NCBI RefSeq assembly: GCF_014200575.1
Contig: NZ_JACHBZ010000011.1
Coordinates: forward strand, 132,808 to 196,807
Direction of reading: 5' to 3'
Length of the DNA stretch: 64,000 nucleotides
Source of the DNA: Mucilaginibacter saanensis
Lineage (GTDB): Bacteria; Bacteroidota; Bacteroidia; Sphingobacteriales; Sphingobacteriaceae
The notes under the pieces were generated by a model. That model was not told the origin of the DNA and searched no databases. It was given only the letters and a program-made list of their open reading frames with translations. A program made the translations under genes and the position numbers. Below are positions 1-10,013 of the stretch, piece after piece (the first letter of the stretch is position 1; every line of letters begins with the position of its first letter).

Positions 1-55
1 TAGATTAGCTTAAATTAAAACAATAAACCTCAATAATTTTAAAAGGAGTAATTAA

Positions 56-235
56 ATGAAAAAATTTACTGAAGTAAAAGAGCTTGTAGCTTCTTTGGAG
101 GCTGATGCCGACAAATTCTACAACAAAGGAAACAGCGCTGCCGGAACCCGTGTTCGCAAAGGCATGCAAGATCTTAAAAACCTGGCTCAGGCTATTCGTC
201 TGGAAGTTCAGGAAGCTAAAAATAAAGAAGCTTAG
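56..235 (+). CDS. Histone H1-like protein (HC1 family)
   Basis: This 59-residue Lys/Ala/Glu-rich protein begins MKKFTEVKELV and contains the stretch GTRVRKGMQDLKNLAQAIR. That fits the short chlamydial-type Hc1 histone-like proteins common in Bacteroidota, which are thought to bind and compact DNA. It is predicted to be all helical and cytoplasmic, with no signal peptide. The start is set by an AAAAGGAG Shine-Dalgarno at about 41-48, 7 nt before the ATG; such a strong ribosome site is unusual in this phylum and suggests high expression. A rho-independent terminator follows at 261-289. The family call is from sequence feel and length, and the DNA-compaction role is family knowledge. Confidence 0.8.
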   Translation: MKKFTEVKELVASLEADADKFYNKGNSAAGTRVRKGMQDLKNLAQAIRLEVQEAKNKEA

Positions 236-260
236 TAAGATTTTTCTTATTCCAATAAAA

Positions 261-289
261 AACCCGGTTATTGATTAACCGGGTTTTTT
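261..289. terminator. Bidirectional rho-independent terminator
   Basis: A perfect 10-bp stem, AACCCGGTTA (261-270) with TAACCGGGTT (276-285), has a 5-nt loop. It is followed by a T run on the plus strand and preceded by an A run that serves the minus strand. It separates the convergent histone-like gene and dapA. Confidence 0.85.
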
Positions 290-315
290 CATTTAATATG
301 GTGTTGCTAAATTGC

Positions 316-1194
316 TTAAGCCAACTTTTTAGTTTCCTGTATAATAGCTTCGGCAGTGCTGGCGCTTACAGGTACAAGCGGTAGCCTTACAGCATCTCCG
401 CAAATGCCTAAATGTTTCAATGCACTTTTTACACCTGCAGGGTTACCTTCAACAAACATCAGCCTCGTAAATTCAATTAAGCTGGAGTGTGTTTTTTGCG
501 CAGCTTTAAAATCGTTATCAAGCAGCAGGTTTACCATGGCAGACAGTTGCTTAGGCAATGCATTGCCAATAACAGATATTACGCCCACTGCACCCAAGGC
601 CATCATCGGCAGGGTTACAGGATCATCGCCTGATATAAATAAGAAACCTTCCGGCTTATCGCGCATTAATTGATTAAACAAGTCAAAATTACCAGACGCT
701 TCCTTAATACCAATGATATTTTTAAAATCACGGGCCAGGCGTACTGTTGTATCGGCACTTATGGTGCTGCCGGTACGGCTGGGTACATTATATAAAATTA
801 CCGGAAGCGTTGCAACCTGGGCAATAGCCTTATAATGCTGGTAAATACCTTCCTGAGTTGGTTTGTTATAGTGAGGGCTTGATGATAATATAGCATCGTA
901 GCCATTGGTATCAAATTCCTTTATTTGTTCAACCACTTCGTGGGTATTGTTGCCACCTATACCTGCAACTAAGTTTACGCGCTTATTTACTACTTCGGCT
1001 GTAAATGCCCATACCTGCTTTCGCTCGGCGGCATTCAATGTGGCGCTTTCGCCGGTTGTACCTAATGATACCAGGTATTGCACCCCGCCATCAATTAAAT
1101 GTTCAATAAGGTTTCTTAAACCTTCGTAGTCAATTTGCCCATCCGCCTGAAAAGGGGTCACCATGGCTACCCCTGATCCGTAAAATTTATTCAT
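316..1194 (-). CDS. dapA: 4-hydroxy-tetrahydrodipicolinate synthase
   Basis: The enzyme condenses pyruvate with aspartate semialdehyde in the diaminopimelate/lysine pathway, in the cytoplasm. The 292 residues are the usual length for this TIM-barrel aldolase. Visible signatures are GTTGES (45-50), SPHYNKPTQ with Tyr109, YNVPSRTG with Tyr135 and Arg140, and the Schiff-base lysine Lys164 in GIKEASGN. These match the E. coli Thr44/Tyr107/Tyr133/Arg138/Lys161 set. The ATG start gives a normal N-terminus (MNKFYGSGVAMVTPF). The gene appears monocistronic and shares the 261-289 terminator with the convergent histone-like gene. Confidence 0.97.
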   Translation of the reverse strand: MNKFYGSGVAMVTPFQADGQIDYEGLRNLIEHLIDGGVQYLVSLGTTGESATLNAAERKQVWAFTAEVVNKRVNLVAGIGGNNTHEVVEQIKEFDTNGYDAILSSSPHYNKPTQEGIYQHYKAIAQVATLPVILYNVPSRTGSTISADTTVRLARDFKNIIGIKEASGNFDLFNQLMRDKPEGFLFISGDDPVTLPMMALGAVGVISVIGNALPKQLSAMVNLLLDNDFKAAQKTHSSLIEFTRLMFVEGNPAGVKSALKHLGICGDAVRLPLVPVSASTAEAIIQETKKLA

Positions 1195-1303
1195 GATTAA
1201 AATTAAAGGATGCTAATATAGCGAGTTTCGTGTCAAGTAACGAGTATCAGGAGGTAAGTATTTGCCGAATTTGCACAAAATACGAGGTTTACCTGATATT
1301 AAA

Positions 1304-3754
1304 TCACAGGCTTATCCCCAACCTGATGGCTGAATTTACCTTACTGCCGCTATTATAGGATATGCCATACATTGCCCTGATGTTCAAATACTGCAAACCA
1401 AAGCCCAGTTCTGTATAATTTTTAAGGGTAGGGGTGTACAAATAATTCACATCTACTATTTCCTGTAGTTTAAACTTACGGATGAGCGGAATTTTATTGG
1501 TAATAAAGCCCATGAAATTATGTTCCAGGTGTGCCTCCGCATATTTATCAGGTGTGCTAAAGTTATAATAATCCAACAACAGGAACCGGTTGAGGCCCGG
1601 TTTATAGGCTAAAAGCTGGTTGCCATCAAAGTGCACAAAGTCTGGAAAAAATAGCTTATTGGCATTCAGAAATTTACCCACCCCTGCAAAAAACGAAGTG
1701 CGGCCGTAAAACCCCATGTCAATGTTTGATTTAGATATGTCGGCACTCAGCAGGTCGTAATCAACATCAGACCCGAACAGATTTTTGATTCCCTTGGTAT
1801 AGCTTAAGCCGATAGTTGGATATTTTGACGGTAAATAAACCCTGCCCGATGGATAGGTTTCGTACTGGTCACTAAAATCATAAGTGGTGCGCAAACTTAC
1901 CCTGAACGACTGGTTTTCGGGAAACAGCGCAACATCCTGCGCCGCGTTCAGTGGATTGTTAGAGGTAAACTGGTGATTTGAGGGACTGAAAAAGCTGTAA
2001 TTTGATGCGTTAGGCAGCCATTTACGATTAGCCCACTCTACAGATGCACTGGCTTTCCACCCGCCGGTTATGCGGCCATATAATGCTGCCGCTGCAAACC
2101 GTTTCTGATATAATTTTTGATAATTCTGCCTTTCAAATAAACTATACAATGAGTTTACGATGGTAGATACCGGTTGCCGGTTATTGAGGTCGGTAATATC
2201 TGAGCCTGCGTTTAAGCTCAGGGTAAGGCGTTTTAAAGGGATGGCTGCGCCCACGGTACCATTAAACAAATGATTTGAAAAACCATACCGGACCTTTCCG
2301 TTCAGTACCAGGTAACGGTTATTAACGGTGTCAATAAGTTTGTTGTATGATGCGCCATAATCAATGGCAAAGCCTTCTACCGTGTTGTAGAGCAGCGAGC
2401 CCAGCAGGCCGTCATAATGGAAAGATTCTTTTTTGTACCGGTTACGGATGTCAACGCCCGAAAGCAGGATCTCGCCTAATTTAACCTTGTTGTTAGCCTT
2501 GTCTAACGAATCCAAGTAGGTTTTTGATTCGCGCTTTAAGGCTAATTTTTCCTTGTTTTTATAATCTGTTTTTTCCTCTTGGGTTAGGGGTATCGGGCGC
2601 TCCTGGTTCCAGTAAACAGAATCTTTACCGGTGCCTTTATTAATACGCAAAACTTCGGCAAAGTTTGTTTTTTCAAAATTGGGGTTAAGATCGTAGTTTT
2701 TGTAAACCGAAATAAAATAGCCGCCTACCCTAAAACCTAATAAGCCGCCTGTAAATTCAAACTTGATGGTGGCGGGCATCCATACCTTGCTGTTTACGGG
2801 GTAAAACTGCTGATTTACTTTAAGTGTGTCAACAAAATTAATATTGGCCTTTTTGGTAATGTAAAGCTGTAGTGCCGATAAGCGCCAGCTGTCTTCCAGT
2901 ATATAGATGTAACCTTCAAAACAAGGATCGTGGCTGCGTTTAGGAGTTACTTTGATCTTATTGATGGTTTCGCCATTTTCAACGGAAATACCCATCCATT
3001 TGTAGTTGTAATAAAACAAGGCATTATCTGCAATTGGCGATACCAGCGGCCGGTTGCTTAATCCGTCCCAGGTTTCAAAGTTATCGTAAAAATTAACGGC
3101 CATGTCTGATGCCCTGTTAAAGCTGAATGCCCGGTTATGGCCGGATACTTTAGACGATACCTGCACTTCGTGTACCTTATTGGGCCTGATAAAGCTATAT
3201 TTTGATTCGGACTCTGAGAGGTACACTATGCCCGTACGGTTGGAGTCGAGCCCGGCCTCGTTGGTAGCCTTTTGTACATCAAAACCGATAAACTTTTTAG
3301 GAGCTGCCAGTAGCTTTTGCAGGCCTTTGATGTAGATATCACAAGTATAGGCATTAACCTCGTTTAAGTAGGTTTTACGCTTTTTAATAGCCTTACGAAT
3401 AATGGCATAAGCCGGATCTTCGCCACCGGCATGTATGGCAACCGTTTTTAGTTGGTAGGTTTCGGTTTTAAGGCTTATATCAATTACCTGGTTGGCGGTA
3501 AGTTTTATCTGCTGGCTTTGCTGGCTGTAACCAACGGCTTTAAACTGTAATTCATAGTTGCCGGTGTTTAATTGCAGCAAATACACGCCCTCGCTGTTTG
3601 CTGATACGCCTTTGGTGGTGTTTTTTATGTAAACCGAAGCAAAGGGGATCGGCTTGTTATTTTCGTCGGTTATTTTTCCGCTGATGCTGAGTTGCTGTGA
3701 AAATGCGCTGAACTGTAATGTGAAAATAAGGAGGGGTAGTAAAAGATATTTCAT
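1304..3754 (-). CDS. DUF5686 outer-membrane protein with CarboxypepD_reg-like domain
   Basis: An 816-residue exported protein. A signal peptide (MKYLLLPLLIFTLQFSAFSQ) is followed by a carboxypeptidase-regulatory-like beta-sandwich (about 22-105, with ITDENNKPIPFASVYIKNT and GVSANSEGVYLL). A long DUF5686-type region rich in alternating beta strands follows and ends in an aromatic C-terminus, as expected for an outer-membrane barrel. Proteins of this type are widespread in Bacteroidota and their function is not established. It lies alone between a small Cys-rich gene and dapA. The architecture call is confident; no substrate can be inferred. Confidence 0.85.
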   Translation of the reverse strand: MKYLLLPLLIFTLQFSAFSQQLSISGKITDENNKPIPFASVYIKNTTKGVSANSEGVYLLQLNTGNYELQFKAVGYSQQSQQIKLTANQVIDISLKTETYQLKTVAIHAGGEDPAYAIIRKAIKKRKTYLNEVNAYTCDIYIKGLQKLLAAPKKFIGFDVQKATNEAGLDSNRTGIVYLSESESKYSFIRPNKVHEVQVSSKVSGHNRAFSFNRASDMAVNFYDNFETWDGLSNRPLVSPIADNALFYYNYKWMGISVENGETINKIKVTPKRSHDPCFEGYIYILEDSWRLSALQLYITKKANINFVDTLKVNQQFYPVNSKVWMPATIKFEFTGGLLGFRVGGYFISVYKNYDLNPNFEKTNFAEVLRINKGTGKDSVYWNQERPIPLTQEEKTDYKNKEKLALKRESKTYLDSLDKANNKVKLGEILLSGVDIRNRYKKESFHYDGLLGSLLYNTVEGFAIDYGASYNKLIDTVNNRYLVLNGKVRYGFSNHLFNGTVGAAIPLKRLTLSLNAGSDITDLNNRQPVSTIVNSLYSLFERQNYQKLYQKRFAAAALYGRITGGWKASASVEWANRKWLPNASNYSFFSPSNHQFTSNNPLNAAQDVALFPENQSFRVSLRTTYDFSDQYETYPSGRVYLPSKYPTIGLSYTKGIKNLFGSDVDYDLLSADISKSNIDMGFYGRTSFFAGVGKFLNANKLFFPDFVHFDGNQLLAYKPGLNRFLLLDYYNFSTPDKYAEAHLEHNFMGFITNKIPLIRKFKLQEIVDVNYLYTPTLKNYTELGFGLQYLNIRAMYGISYNSGSKVNSAIRLGISL

Positions 3755-3881
3755 TTAGCAGGTGATATATGCTAAGATGAAGCATACAGGCTAAATGTTA
3801 CAACGCTTATTTGTTAAATAATGTGAAACATGGAGAGATTGATCCCGCAATAAGCAGGTAGATAAAGGTGGGAGATGTTAA

Positions 3882-4109
3882 TCAGGATGCTTTTTTTGGA
3901 TTTTTAGCATTGCCAAGTGGAACGTGCGCTCTGTTTTTTAAATTCCAGTCGTCAATATTAAATAAGCCAGCTTTGGTTTTGTAGTGAGATGCATCTTTTG
4001 GGCACCGTACAGAAAAGGCGCCTTTTATTTGCTCAATTACAGGCCTTGAGCCACATTCTTTACAAGGTTCACAAAAAATATTTTCCTGTATTTCGATAAA
4101 TTGTGCCAT
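3882..4109 (-). CDS. Small Cys-rich hypothetical protein
   Basis: A 75-residue cytoplasmic protein with a Cys cluster, CEPCKECG (13-20), and a later single Cys in VRCPKDASHYKTKAG, suggesting a small zinc-ribbon-like site. I do not recognise a named family. It is flanked by non-coding stretches of about 130-160 bp and has a plausible ATG start. Good codon use and a Cys pattern that looks selected argue that it is a real gene. No function is proposed. Confidence 0.6.
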   Translation of the reverse strand: MAQFIEIQENIFCEPCKECGSRPVIEQIKGAFSVRCPKDASHYKTKAGLFNIDDWNLKNRAHVPLGNAKNPKKAS

Positions 4110-4267
4110 TTGATAAGAATTTATGGTTGGTATAGTAAATGTTGTGAAACTTTATTGCAACACTTACGTATAAAATTGGTTAGCGGTTTTCCTGAATAAA
4201 ACCATACATAAATATATGTATTTTTTACCAAGCAAAAATTTCTTTATCAAATTTTAATGAAAAAAAA

Positions 4268-6298
<2,031 letters not shown>

Positions 6299-6513
6299 TT
6301 ACTTTATTTCATTTAGTTTCCTGCTAATAAGTATCGTTAATATGGTTTGAAAATAAGGGGAGGAGCAGCACTCACGTATATCAATACCAGGCGAAGATCA
6401 GTGCCGGATATTAAAAAAATGACTATTAACTATAGTTTAAAAAATTAATTTAAATTTCGTTTTGCGAAAAGTTTTATAGGCGTTATATTTATCATACTTA
6501 AACCAACACGAAA

Positions 6514-7140
6514 ATGAAAACAATAAGAGTTCTACTGTTAGCGGTGCTGCTTGTGCCTTTCTTATCACAAGCACAACAATCAACCAATCACCATCATCAT
6601 GGTGCCGGATCAACAAAGCATCACGGAAAGGGCAACGGATTAATCAGGGGCGTGAGCCATACCGATTTTACAGCATCAGTTGCTGACTTTGCCGACAGTA
6701 CAAAAAAAGCACTTGCAGACACCGCCTGGAAGCTTTGGAAGGATGAGAAGTGGAATGCATTGGAACAGTTTTTTACCACAAACAATCTTAACGGCGGCTG
6801 GCCCCCAAATCGTGGTGCGGTATCATTAAAAATTGTTGTATTGAAAGCCGGGCTTGAGATAGACCGTTACGGCGGTTATTATGACGCCGATAGCGTATTT
6901 CAGGATAAAGGCACGTTTGTATCCTTAAAAAGTGTACCTTTTCCGCAAAGGGCATTGCCTGATAAAACGCTGAAATCGCCTTACCGGGTTTACAAGATTT
7001 TAAAAGCTATACCCAATGTAAGGGAAGGGCAAATTATTCCGTGGTTTGGCAAAGTAGGTTTAGGTATCCAGGACGAATTGCCGTACACGGTTAATGACCT
7101 AAAAAAGCAAGGCTATCTTGAAGAAGAGAAATTACAATAA
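6514..7140 (+). CDS. Secreted TNT-domain protein (putative NAD glycohydrolase toxin)
   Basis: A 208-residue protein with a Sec signal peptide (about 1-21, ending SQAQ), a His-rich linker (NHHHHG, 25-30, then KHHGKG) and a C-terminal domain (about 93-195). That domain carries the hallmarks of the TNT (tuberculosis necrotizing toxin, former DUF4237) fold: GGWPPNRG (94-101), IDRYGG with Arg118, QRALPDKTL with Arg146, PYRVYKI, IPWFG (175-179) and Gln186 in GIQDELPY. In TNT, two Arg and one Gln act in NAD+ binding and hydrolysis; Arg118, Arg146 and Gln186 are my proposed equivalents. There is no LXG, PAAR, VgrG or Rhs region, so delivery would be by plain Sec export. The next gene starts 9 bp downstream and is probably its immunity protein. 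NADase activity is inferred. Confidence 0.78.
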   Translation: MKTIRVLLLAVLLVPFLSQAQQSTNHHHHGAGSTKHHGKGNGLIRGVSHTDFTASVADFADSTKKALADTAWKLWKDEKWNALEQFFTTNNLNGGWPPNRGAVSLKIVVLKAGLEIDRYGGYYDADSVFQDKGTFVSLKSVPFPQRALPDKTLKSPYRVYKILKAIPNVREGQIIPWFGKVGLGIQDELPYTVNDLKKQGYLEEEKLQ

Positions 7141-7149
7141 CACTAACAC

Positions 7150-7515
7150 ATGATCACGAAATATATTACGCCGAAATTATTAATGTTTGATGGTGCGGAA
7201 TCAGAGGTTTTGACCAGGTCTTTTGATCCTGTTACAGCTATAGCTATTGGAGCACGCATTGAGTTTAATGATTTCGCTAATAATAGTTTTGAAGATCTGC
7301 GCGCGGTTGTTGGAAATGAAGACTTTGGCAACATTGTTAAAACTGGAGGTTTTACTATAGATGGTGGCTTTTTGAATTTATACCATGGGAGCAGCAATTT
7401 GAGGTTGTATTACTGTAAAAGAGGTAATACAATAATTGTTTTTGCTTACGGGGAATTTCAACCAACCCGTTATATGCTTTATCTGGAGGGCGTGTGGGTA
7501 AGTAGCGCTCAGTAG
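7150..7515 (+). CDS. Hypothetical protein, candidate immunity factor for the TNT protein
   Basis: A 121-residue protein with no signal peptide or membrane segment, beta-rich in appearance, with a Gly/aromatic-rich C-terminal half (GGFTIDGGFLNLYHGSSN). I do not recognise its family. It starts 9 bp after the TNT gene stop, in the same orientation, and a strong terminator follows, so the two form a closed bicistron. Cytoplasmic location and small size fit an antitoxin that protects the producer's NAD+ pool, as IFT does for mycobacterial TNT, but this role is inferred from position alone. It could instead be an unrelated small protein. Confidence 0.7.
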   Translation: MITKYITPKLLMFDGAESEVLTRSFDPVTAIAIGARIEFNDFANNSFEDLRAVVGNEDFGNIVKTGGFTIDGGFLNLYHGSSNLRLYYCKRGNTIIVFAYGEFQPTRYMLYLEGVWVSSAQ

Positions 7516-7535
7516 TAGCTCAATAATTACCTGTT

Positions 7536-7576
7536 AAAAAGCCCTTGCCACTGTAATATTGCAGCAAGGGCTTTTT
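7536..7576. terminator. Rho-independent terminator, convergent
   Basis: AAAAAGCCCTTGC (7536-7548) pairs with GCAAGGGCTTTTT (7564-7576), a perfect 13-bp stem with a loop that can itself pair. A/T runs on both sides make it usable in both directions, ending the TNT bicistron and the convergent DUF6263 gene. Confidence 0.88.
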
Positions 7577-7589
7577 GCTGATACAGGAT

Positions 7590-8510
7590 TTATTTATCGG
7601 TAGTAACAGATTCGTTTACTACACTCATCGGAAAAGTCATGCCTCCGGGTACTTTAGGGTTATCTTTTATTTCAACTGTGCCGCTTATCATCTGTTTGGT
7701 TTTTGATTCACTGATCCAACCGGTGGTTTTGTCGGCTTTAATATCCATGGTCATGGTGCCGCTCATATTGTATTTCATGCCCATGCCGTTCACCGTTTTA
7801 AAATCATCCTTTTTGGATGTTTCAATTGTGGCATTGCCATGTATAATATAACTTGTTGGGGTTACATCTGTTAATTGATAAACGGTATTTAAGTTGGCTG
7901 TCATGGCGCTTTCAAGTATGGTGTTGATAGTCCATTTATCGTTTTTAGATACGGGTACTTCCGGGAAAACGGCCGTCGACATTTCTATGTTACCTTTTAT
8001 AGCCTTGGCACCAAATGATTGCAGGAACTGATTTTTGATCTGTTGTTTTTGCTCGCCCTGTATCTGCGGGAACCCGTCAAGTACCGATGCTATCATGATC
8101 TCCACATTTTCAACCTCATGTACTTTGCCGCTTTTGGTAAAAGTAGCTGTAAATGGTTTGTTAACCAGTCCTGCCAGTATAGACGACATGATATCCGAAG
8201 GATCCTTTTTTTGCGAATCAAAACTTATAGGCCCGGTAGGCAACTGCATTTTCATACTCAGGCTTTTGTAATTAACCTCCATATAGTATACCGAGTCATC
8301 AGCATTAAGTACTTTGAAGGAGGTAGTGCCGGCAATGGTAAGGTCAACATTATTGGCCTGCCCGTTTATAGTTTGCTTTATGGTTGATACCGTGTTGGTA
8401 ACCATACTGTAAGTGTTGCCTTTTGTAAGGTTTAAAGTAAGCTTTAACTTTTGTGCCTGGCATGAAACGCTTACAATTAATAGCAAAAAGAGGTTAAAAA
8501 GATATTTCAT
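7590..8510 (-). CDS. DUF6263-type secreted protein
   Basis: The frame is open to 8576, but the ATG at 8510 is chosen because a signal peptide begins there (MKYLFNLFLLLIVSVSCQAQ). The first 22 codons of the longer frame would put charged residues ahead of it. The 306-residue mature-type sequence is beta-rich and begins with LTLNLTKGNTYSM, as in the Bacteroidota family I know as DUF6263. Cys17 could be a lipobox cysteine (VSVSC), or signal peptidase I could cut after QAQ; the two cannot be separated here. The function is unknown. Confidence 0.75.
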   Translation of the reverse strand: MKYLFNLFLLLIVSVSCQAQKLKLTLNLTKGNTYSMVTNTVSTIKQTINGQANNVDLTIAGTTSFKVLNADDSVYYMEVNYKSLSMKMQLPTGPISFDSQKKDPSDIMSSILAGLVNKPFTATFTKSGKVHEVENVEIMIASVLDGFPQIQGEQKQQIKNQFLQSFGAKAIKGNIEMSTAVFPEVPVSKNDKWTINTILESAMTANLNTVYQLTDVTPTSYIIHGNATIETSKKDDFKTVNGMGMKYNMSGTMTMDIKADKTTGWISESKTKQMISGTVEIKDNPKVPGGMTFPMSVVNESVTTDK

Positions 8511-8651
8511 AGCGTAGTAATCGGGGGCTAAAGTTATTATAATATTTGCATCAAAAAATGCAATAAAACATAACAATTAATTAAAATTTATTTCGTTAAC
8601 TTTATAGTAATCAAGGCTCTTTATATTTAAACAACGGAAAAGGGGGTTTTT

Positions 8652-8894
8652 ATGTTACAGCAAATAGCATTTATACCGCAGCACCAGTTTCATGTATTGA
8701 TCAATTTTAAGGGTGATGAACGCATTATTGCGGTTTTACCAAACGAAGCAGGGAGATTCCGCGTGGTTGATCAGGGTAAAGTTATAGCAGAAGTTAATTT
8801 TAATCAGGAACAAGATTTTGTTTGTTGCCAGGGCAAGCTGGAAGCTAATATAATGACCCAGCTTGAACACCAGATAAAAAATCATTACGCATAA
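8652..8894 (+). CDS. Small hypothetical protein
   Basis: An 80-residue cytoplasmic protein (MLQQIAFIPQHQFHVLINFKG) with a mixed alpha/beta look and a paired Cys-Cys (FVCCQG). I recognise no family. A purine-rich stretch (AAAGGGGG) about 9 nt before the ATG could aid initiation. The competing minus-strand frame over 8736-8966 has poorer composition, so the plus frame is preferred. Confidence 0.55.
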   Translation: MLQQIAFIPQHQFHVLINFKGDERIIAVLPNEAGRFRVVDQGKVIAEVNFNQEQDFVCCQGKLEANIMTQLEHQIKNHYA

Positions 8895-8911
8895 TAGTAA
8901 ACCAAGAATTT

Positions 8912-8974
8912 GATAGTTCATGGGTAATGGCTTATGGTTCATAGTCCATGGGTTCTTGTTACTCATGGGCTATC
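8912..8974. repeat. Imperfect nested palindrome in intergenic DNA
   Basis: The outer arms GATAGTTCATGGGTAA and TTACTCATGGGCTATC pair at 14 of 16 positions. Inner arms TGGCTTATG and CATAGTCCA pair at 8 of 9. TTCATGG/CCATGG-like words recur throughout. A T-rich run follows at about 8976-8983, so it may terminate the small upstream gene, or it may be a dispersed palindromic element. Confidence 0.5.
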
Positions 8975-9026
8975 TATTTTTTTGATGTCTTGCTAAAATC
9001 AGGTGCAATAAACCTCATGGAGTGTT

Positions 9027-10013
9027 TTATATCTTATCAGCAAGCTTAGCTTTGATATACTGCGCTACACTATTTGAAAACTCCTCTGAGCCCCACTTAT
9101 TTAAGTGAAATACATCTGAGAATTTTTCCGGGTGAAAATTAAAGTGCGGGTCTGATGAGTAATCTAAAAATGTTACGTTAGGATATTGATGGGTAAGCTT
9201 CACAATCAACTCCTTTTCAACAGTTTGATTATCCAGGTAAAAAGGGTTTTTTAATACAGTTGGCGAAATAACAACCAATGTTTTAATGTTTCTTTTAGCG
9301 CTGTTATTCAAAAAGGTTTTTAAATACCACAGGCCTTTATCTTCAGGAATGTCCTTACGCTTTTTGATTTTTAAATAGCGCCTGTTCATTCTGAAGTTAT
9401 AGTCGTCTACCTCGGGTTTGGTCATTTTACCCTCGAGCGGTAAATATCCGTTATCATCTTTTTTTACAGTTTTAGCGAACAGGGCATTGGTGGCCAGTAT
9501 AAACAACGAGGAGTTGAAAGGGTAAGTTTGAGATAAAAGTTTGTAAGGTTCAAACGGGCTGATTTCCCTGATGTACTTTATAAACTCCGGATGTTTGCTG
9601 CAATAAGGCAACAGAATACTTAGTTTATCGTATTTGGATTGATCAATTCCTAACTCTCTGGGGCTGATGTCCAATATGATGAGTTTGGGCGTATGCCTGG
9701 TTAGTGAAATTTCTTCCATGGCGGTTGAGTAAGGTATCATCAGCCCGTCGCGGCCTGAGTCATAACAACTTAACCCTACTATTTTAGATATAATGGATGG
9801 TGAATAATGGCGCACGGCCCTTGAGCTTCCATAAATCATGATATCTTGCCGGGAGCTGTCAATAGCATAAGTTGTTTGACTAAATTGCCCCACTCGCTGG
9901 CTGAAGTACATTTTTCTGAATCCGGCACCTACTAAATGGTCAAGTAGTATCAATACTACAAGAAAACCGGCTGGTTTAATCAGAAACTTAGCAAAAGACA
10001 TGGTTTTCATCAA
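9027..10013 (-). CDS. SGNH-like surface-polysaccharide acylation partner protein
   Basis: A 328-residue protein with one N-terminal membrane segment (about 12-28, IKPAGFLVVLILLDHLVGA) and a periplasmic domain. MIYGSSRAVRHYSP (about 59-72) looks like the SGNH block I Ser region, and FHLNKWGSEEFS near the C-terminus resembles the block V Asp/His region. Its start overlaps the MBOAT gene stop by 4 bp (ATGA), so the two are translationally coupled. By analogy with AlgI plus AlgJ/AlgX pairs, it would transfer or handle acyl groups on an exported glycan. The exact substrate is unknown. Confidence 0.72.
   Translation of the reverse strand: MMKTMSFAKFLIKPAGFLVVLILLDHLVGAGFRKMYFSQRVGQFSQTTYAIDSSRQDIMIYGSSRAVRHYSPSIISKIVGLSCYDSGRDGLMIPYSTAMEEISLTRHTPKLIILDISPRELGIDQSKYDKLSILLPYCSKHPEFIKYIREISPFEPYKLLSQTYPFNSSLFILATNALFAKTVKKDDNGYLPLEGKMTKPEVDDYNFRMNRRYLKIKKRKDIPEDKGLWYLKTFLNNSAKRNIKTLVVISPTVLKNPFYLDNQTVEKELIVKLTHQYPNVTFLDYSSDPHFNFHPEKFSDVFHLNKWGSEEFSNSVAQYIKAKLADKI

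Noticed and set aside
6588..6603. His4 run (NHHHHG) after the signal peptide of the TNT protein, looking like an engineered tag
   Set aside because: It is four His only, is followed by a further natural HH pair in a Gly/Lys linker, and lies in ordinary chromosomal context.
7143..7397. 84-residue minus-strand frame opposite the candidate immunity gene
   Set aside because: It is the antisense shadow of a well-formed gene and has no ribosome site or plausible protein character.
8736..8966. 76-residue minus-strand frame overlapping the small gene at 8652
   Set aside because: It reads through the palindrome and has low-complexity hydrophobic content; the plus frame has better composition and start context.
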